Shown here in pieces: positions 7,764 through 11,770 of a stretch of 11,770 bases of DNA (position 1 is its first letter; each line of letters starts with the position of its first letter). The DNA lies in the NCBI GenBank assembly GCA_004151065.3, contig NWUY0300051710.1, forward strand, positions 6,650 through 18,419, written 5' to 3'. The notes under the pieces were generated by a model. The model made no database searches, was not told the origin of the DNA, and saw nothing but the letters and a program-made list of their open reading frames with translations. Made by a program: the position numbers and the translations under genes. The DNA is from Larix sibirica (taxonomy: Eukaryota > Streptophyta > Pinopsida > Pinales > Pinaceae).

Positions 7764-7772
7764 GGGGGGGGG
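7764..7772 (+). other. Nine-G run carrying a +1 frameshift in ORF2
   Basis: The family motif ILGGDLNF needs eight Gs here; nine are present. The frame upstream (phase of 7360) and the frame downstream (phase of 7775) meet exactly at this run. A one-G gain by slippage explains it; an assembly or sequencing error in the homopolymer is possible. Confidence 0.8.
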
Positions 7773-8748
7773 ACTTGAATTTCACTTTGGGGCAGGCTGA
7801 GATTTGGGGTCCACGTGCTCAGGTGGATTCTCTTTCTGACTATTTTATCTGGAAATTGATTGAAGGTAATCTTATTGATGTTGAACCTGTCTGTCTTAAA
7901 CCTTCTTGGAGAAACAATCGGGTGGGGGACTGTCGAGTGGCCAAAATATTGGATAGATTTTTACTTGCTGAACATCTAGTGGAGAGTTTTTTTCATATCC
8001 GTCAATGGGTTGGAACTGGGGGTTCTTCGGATCACTCTCCCATTTTTTTGGAACTTGATAATGGTCCAGTTAAACCACCCTGTCCTCTTAAGTTTAATAA
8101 GACTTGGCTGAATGATCCCACCTTTATTGAATTATTTCACTCAACCTGGATCCCTTACCAGCTGGAGGGTCACTTTTCTGCTGCCTTCCAATTTGCAGAA
8201 AACATCAAGCGATTGAAGGGACCGATCAAACTCTGGGCTGGAGATAAGCGTCGTCGAGAGAATATGGAAATCAAACAGATTGAGGATGCTCTAACAATCA
8301 TTGCTATGAGCGATGGGGGGGGCTACCGGTCACATGACTCTAAGGACACCCTGGTACAGCTTGAAGCCAGGAGGAATACTCTACTTTTGGAATAGGAGGA
8401 GGCTTGGCGCCTTAAGAGCAGGGATATTTGGTTGGAGAGTGGTGATGAAAATTCCAAATTTTTTCATGCATATGCAAAGGGGAGGCGCTTTGCAAACACT
8501 ATTTGGACTCTGACGGATCATTTGGGTATTGAACATAACACTTTTGATGGATTGGCCGAGGTTGGGGTCAATCATTTTAAGGACCTGTTTAAGACTGCAG
8601 ACAGAGTGAACATTGAAGAATTAATCCGAGTGGCACAACTCTTTCCTAGATTTGTGGAGGAGGAGGACAACAGGATTTTGATGGAGGAAATTTCCGTAGA
8701 AGAATTAAAGGATGTTCTTTCTAGTTTTCAGAAGGACAAAATCCATGG

Positions 8749-9520
8749 GCTTGATGGGTGGACCATTGAATTTTTTTTGGGCCTTTTTGATATCATTGGG
8801 GATGATATGCTTAAACTGGTTGAAGACACCAGAATTGAGGGAAGGATTCCGACGAGCATTAATTCTACTTTCATTGCTTTAATCCCGAAGTCGGATTCTC
8901 CTTCCTCACTGAATGATTTTAGACCTATCACTTTATGCAATTGTGTTTACAAGATTATCACCAAGGTAATTGCGAGATGCCTTAAATCCATACTATCCAC
9001 TCATATCTCTGAGGAACAGTTCGGTTTTCTGGACGGTAGACAGATACATGAAGCTATTGGGGTGGCTGAGGTGGGTCTTCACACTATTAAAACTAAGAAG
9101 TTGAAGGGAGCTATTCTCAAAATTAATTTGTCAAAATCCTATGACAAAGTTAGTTGGCTATATCTCCGTCTGCTGTTAAATCATCTAGGTTTTGGCATGA
9201 ATTTCATATGATGGGTTATGAGTTGTATTACTACTGTTTCTTTCTCAATTCTTATCAATGGGGCCGCTACTCCTTTTTTCCATTATGGTCGTGGATTGAG
9301 GCAGGGTTGTCCACTTTCCCCGCTACTTTTTCTATTGGTCGCTGAAGGATTGAGCAGGGCTCTCAAGGAGGAAAAAAGAACTAGCACTCTGGGAGGCATT
9401 ATGGTTGCTCCCGATTTTTTCATCACCCACCTACTCTTTGTGGAAGACATTCTCATTTTTTGCTCTGGTTTGGTCAGGGACAGACACAAGCTTTAGGAGA
9501 TTCGGGAACTTTTTTCTCGG
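8749..9520 (+). other. ORF2 reverse transcriptase (RVT_1) domain, catalytic residues lost
   Basis: Motifs in order are GLDGWTIEFF, TFIALIPKSDSP, LNDFRPITLCNCVYKI, EEQFGFLDGRQI, LKINLSKSYDKVSW, GLRQGCPLSPLLFLL and HLLFVEDILIF. The first catalytic Asp of motif A (usually K.DLSKAYD) is Asn (AAT at 9125-9127). The usual FADD box reads FVED: Ala to Val at 9440 and the first Asp to Glu at 9443. Stops occur at 9209 (TGA, probably from CGA) and 9494 (TAG, probably from CAG). Confidence 0.9.
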
Positions 9521-10551
9521 GCCGCAGGGATGGATATTAATGAAGGTAAATCCACTTTGACTACAAATCTCCTCATTGATGAAGAAATGGAGGTCTTTAC
9601 CAGACTGTTCCCTTTTTCACATCTCCCTCTTTCGGAGGGTCTTAGATACTTGGGCTTTAATCTGAAACCAAATTGTTATTAGAAGCAGGATTGGGTTTGG
9701 CTCATTGATAAGATGTAGAAGCGACTAAAATGTTGAAGTCATAAATGGCTTTCCAGGGCTGGGAGGTTGGTTCTAGTCAAGTCTGTCTTGGAAGCTATCC
9801 CTGTCTACTAGATGTCATTGGCTTGGATACCTCGGGGCACTCTCGATAAAGCCAGAAGAATGTGTTTTCATTTCTTTTGGAATGGGAAGGAAGACTCCTT
9901 TGTTGCCCCATGGGCTCAGTGGGAACATATTTCCCTCCCAAAATCTCTAGGGGGGTGGGGTTTGAAGAATATTTCTATTTTTCTAGGGCTCTTGCTACAA
10001 AGGGGCGGTGGAGAATGTTAAAGTCCAGGGGACTCTGGGCACAGGTCATGCTTCGTAAGTATATTTCTCTGGATCCTATTGAACATTGGATTCCCAGGCC
10101 AACTAAAACACATATGGGGGGCTCTATGATTTGGAAGGCGGTGGTAAAATATTTTTACATAATTGAATAGGATCTGGTCTGGGATGTTGGGTCTGGGCAT
10201 AAGGTCCGGATTGGGTAGGATCCATGGGTTGGATACGTACATAAACACCTATTACCTGGGGCGACTCTGGAGGCTTTACACTTGAGAGGTTTTCATTTCC
10301 TTTCACAATTGGCTGATCTGGATGAATTCTTGCTGGGTCGACATGCTTGGAGCCCTATAATTTTTTTTGGTCTGGATGCAGTGAATGAGATGGAGCTTGC
10401 TCGGTATTTTAGGGCTCTTAATATTGATCATATTTTTCTAAATGAGATTGATGATGAACTGTGTTGGGATGCAGATCCATCTGGTAAATATACTCCTAAG
10501 GGGGGTTATTTGAAAATTAGTGTTCATTTGTTTCCAGGTGATCCTGTCTAG

Positions 10552-10758
10552 TGGTGGAAACTCTTGTGGAAACAAAAATGCCCCCATAAATCTCGACTGT
10601 TCATGTGGTGTGCTCTTAGGAATCGGGTTCCTACCTGGGACTTTCTACAGAAACAGAATAAATATGGACCGGATTGGTGCTACTTATGCAAAGTTTCTGG
10701 GGAAACTGTTTGTCACCTTTTTATTCACTGCCCCTATATCAGTGCGGTATGGGAAGTC
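10552..10758 (+). other. ORF2 zf-RVT domain
   Basis: The block WWKLLWKQKCPHKSRLF, WCALRNRVPTWDFL, WCYLCKVSGETVCHLFIHC matches the zinc-binding domain that follows the RT in plant L1 ORF2 proteins, with the CxxC and H...HC ligands kept. A TAG at 10549 lies just before the first Trp. Confidence 0.85.
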
Positions 10759-11028
10759 TCCTCGCGAGTTCTGAAGGCAAATTTTATCTGGGTGGGGTAT
10801 TCCATCGAACATTCCTGGCGTAACTGGTATCATAATCCACTCTATCATGATTATAGAACACTGCCATTGATGGTGATTTGGGGAGTTTGGCTTGCCCGGA
10901 ACCACATTATTTTCAATGGTAAACCTTTCTTACCTGCTCAAACTGCTATAAACTGCTGCGGGATATTTATCTCCTGTAAAAGGAGTAAGCAACCTCCTGT
11001 TCGGGACATTCATCCGGTGAACATTGAT

Positions 11029-11427
11029 AGATCCTGGCCTTGGGGTTTTTTTGACGGGGCCTGTCAAAACAACTATTGCGGGGGTGGGTCTACCTTATTT
11101 CTTTCACCTGTACATTTCTTTTAGATGTCTATGGGGCTAGGTGATGGAAGTAACAACTTTGCTGAGGTTGTGAGACTTAAATTACTTGTCATGTTTGCAC
11201 ATGAGAAGGGGTGTCATGATCTTACTGTTTTTGGGGATTCTCTCAATGTGGTCAAGTGGATTTCTGGGACTCAACATTGTTTTAACATTAGGATTTCAAA
11301 CATATTGAGACCTATCAGGGACAACACCAGTGCATTTGACTCCTTTGAATGCCTACATGTCTACAGGGAAAACAACTCAACGACGGACCGGGCATCGAAG
11401 GAGGGGCTCTTATTGGGGCCTAATTAA
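11029..11427 (+). other. ORF2 C-terminal RNase H (RVT_3 type)
   Basis: RNase H removes the RNA strand of the RNA/DNA hybrid. The catalytic acids are present: Asp in FFDGACQNN (11053), Glu in NNFAEVVRLK (11164), Asp in FGDSLNVV (11236) and Asp in TDRASKEG (11386). One TAG at 11122 splits the domain. The domain is found in a subset of plant L1 elements and was gained after the split from animal L1. Confidence 0.85.
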
Positions 11428-11493
11428 TAGAAAATCACAGAATTTACCGATGGCTTGGTTCAGGAGTTTTATCATCGGCCCTTCATAGATTGA

Positions 11494-11638
11494 AGGCCAC
11501 TATAGGGACACTATGTTATTTACATTACTATGACTATTTTATATTTGGTTTAAAAATTTTGGTAAGCTTTGTGACGATGCTTTATCGGCATTACTGGAGT
11601 AATCTTCTATTTTGTATTTAGATGCAGCTAACAAAAAA
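11494..11638 (+). other. LINE 3' UTR and short A-run
   Basis: About 145 bp of AT-rich sequence follows the inferred ORF2 stop. It has a small inverted repeat, ATTACTGGAGTAAT at 11590-11603 (5-bp stem, 4-nt loop), and ends in AACAAAAAA at 11630-11638, the best candidate for a decayed poly(A) tail. 3' UTR hairpins can be recognised by the RT in some LINEs; here that is only a possibility. Confidence 0.45.
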
Positions 11639-11770
11639 TTGCATATATATCTTTGAAACATTTGTAACTAATACTTAGACACATTTTTCAGAGAAGCTAT
11701 TGGTATTGTGCTTTAAATAGCAAAAACACTCTTTTAGAGTGATGATGATCTATGTAATTTTGTTCTCGAA
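11639..11770. other. AT-rich flank, nothing recognised
   Basis: No gene or repeat that I recognise. A second short A-run (CAAAAACA near 11721) is an alternative LINE end. Confidence 0.5.

Larger units (their letters stand above)
7360..8064 (+). other. ORF2 endonuclease (EEP/APE-like) domain
   Basis: This domain nicks the target DNA to give the 3'-OH that primes reverse transcription. Motifs in order are SLNC (Asn at 7378; TAG follows at 7384), ILLLQETLG (catalytic Glu at 7465), GRSGGIALGW, LNIYGPY, GGDLNFTLG (Asp at 7772, Asn at 7778; reached only after the frame change in the G-run), LDRFLLAEHL, and GGSSDHSPIF (Ser-Asp-His at 8027-8035). All expected catalytic positions are still encoded. 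Confidence 0.85.
7360..11493 (+). pseudogene. LINE ORF2 polyprotein: endonuclease, reverse transcriptase, zf-RVT, RNase H, broken
   Basis: ORF2 protein nicks target DNA and copies the element RNA at the nick. Homology runs without gaps from MKIMSLNC to VQEFYHRPFID before the TGA at 11491, about 1,378 codons, a full length for plant L1 ORF2. The frame changes at the 9-G run (7764-7772) and again near 9978-9982 in a T-run. In-frame stops lie at 7384, 8393, 9209, 9494, 9680, 9716, 9734, 9809, 10168, 10216, 10549, 11122, 11425 and 11428. Eleven of the fourteen are TAG, often where Gln (CAG) or Trp (TGG) is expected. RT aspartates are altered; endonuclease and RNase H catalytic residues remain. 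It cannot give a working protein. Confidence 0.9.
5040..11638 (+). mobile_element. Near full-length non-LTR retrotransposon (L1-type LINE), inactive
   Basis: The order is typical of plant L1 LINEs: 5' UTR, ORF1 (DUF4283 plus CCHC), overlapping ORF2 (endonuclease, reverse transcriptase, zf-RVT, RNase H), short 3' UTR and an A-run (11633-11638, AAAAAA). Both ORFs are complete end to end in homology but broken by three frameshifts and many stops. The 5' boundary is set where composition changes and may be off by 200 bp. The 3' boundary is the last A-run before AT-rich flank. I found no convincing target-site duplication. RNase H at the C-terminus of ORF2 marks a plant subgroup of L1 elements. 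Confidence 0.85.

Noticed and set aside
4939-11652. Possible target-site duplication of the plus-strand LINE: TTGCACTTGATATCT at 4939-4953 and TTGCATATATATCT at 11639-11652
   Set aside because: The match needs an indel and substitutions, is AT-rich, and would put the LINE start inside the antisense ORF1. It is not good enough to set the boundary.

Overview
This window looks like plant nuclear DNA, most likely an intergenic stretch of a large, repeat-rich seed-plant genome. The evidence is a plant-type L1 LINE (DUF4283/CCHC ORF1; ORF2 with endonuclease, RT, zf-RVT and RNase H), a Ty1/copia relic with an initiator-Met-tRNA-type primer site, and no bacterial-style gene organisation. I cannot place the species. 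I see no intact host gene, tRNA, rRNA or CRISPR array. Every recognisable coding region is a decayed retroelement.

Layout. 1-1910: AT-rich DNA with no recognisable gene and one 29-bp tandem duplication. 1911-3284 (+): a heavily deleted Ty1/copia element, with a 5' LTR (1911-2251), a primer-binding site, a gag relic (2454-2750), a partial 26-bp duplication, and the start of the reverse transcriptase (to about 3276); several kb of pol and the 3' LTR are missing. 3285-3480 (-): a sequence resembling the 3' part of a copia-type LTR, weakly supported. 3518-4982 (-): a pseudogene of a LINE-type ORF1. Its N-terminal part is a clear ubiquitin-like domain ending in LRLRGG, followed without a stop by the start of a DUF4283 domain, then a CCHC zinc knuckle and a basic C-terminus. 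No ORF2 follows it. 4983-5366: a spacer between two divergent ORF1 genes. 5367-11493 (+): a nearly full-length but dead L1-type LINE with ORF1 and ORF2 overlapping by ATGA, then a short 3' UTR with a small A-run. 11639-11770: AT-rich flank.

How the parts relate. In a live plant LINE, ORF1 protein binds the element RNA, and ORF2 protein nicks the target and reverse-transcribes the RNA. Here ORF1 carries one frameshift and one internal stop. ORF2 carries two frameshifts and fourteen in-frame stops (eleven of them TAG), and two of the three RT catalytic aspartates are replaced. The element cannot move by itself.

The most unusual object is the antisense ubiquitin-like/DUF4283/zinc-knuckle fusion. 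The ubiquitin module spans 227 nt, one base short of the 76 codons of ubiquitin, and keeps the diglycine end. This suggests that an ancestral retroelement ORF1 was made as a ubiquitin fusion, possibly cleaved by host deubiquitinases. I could not check whether this has been described.
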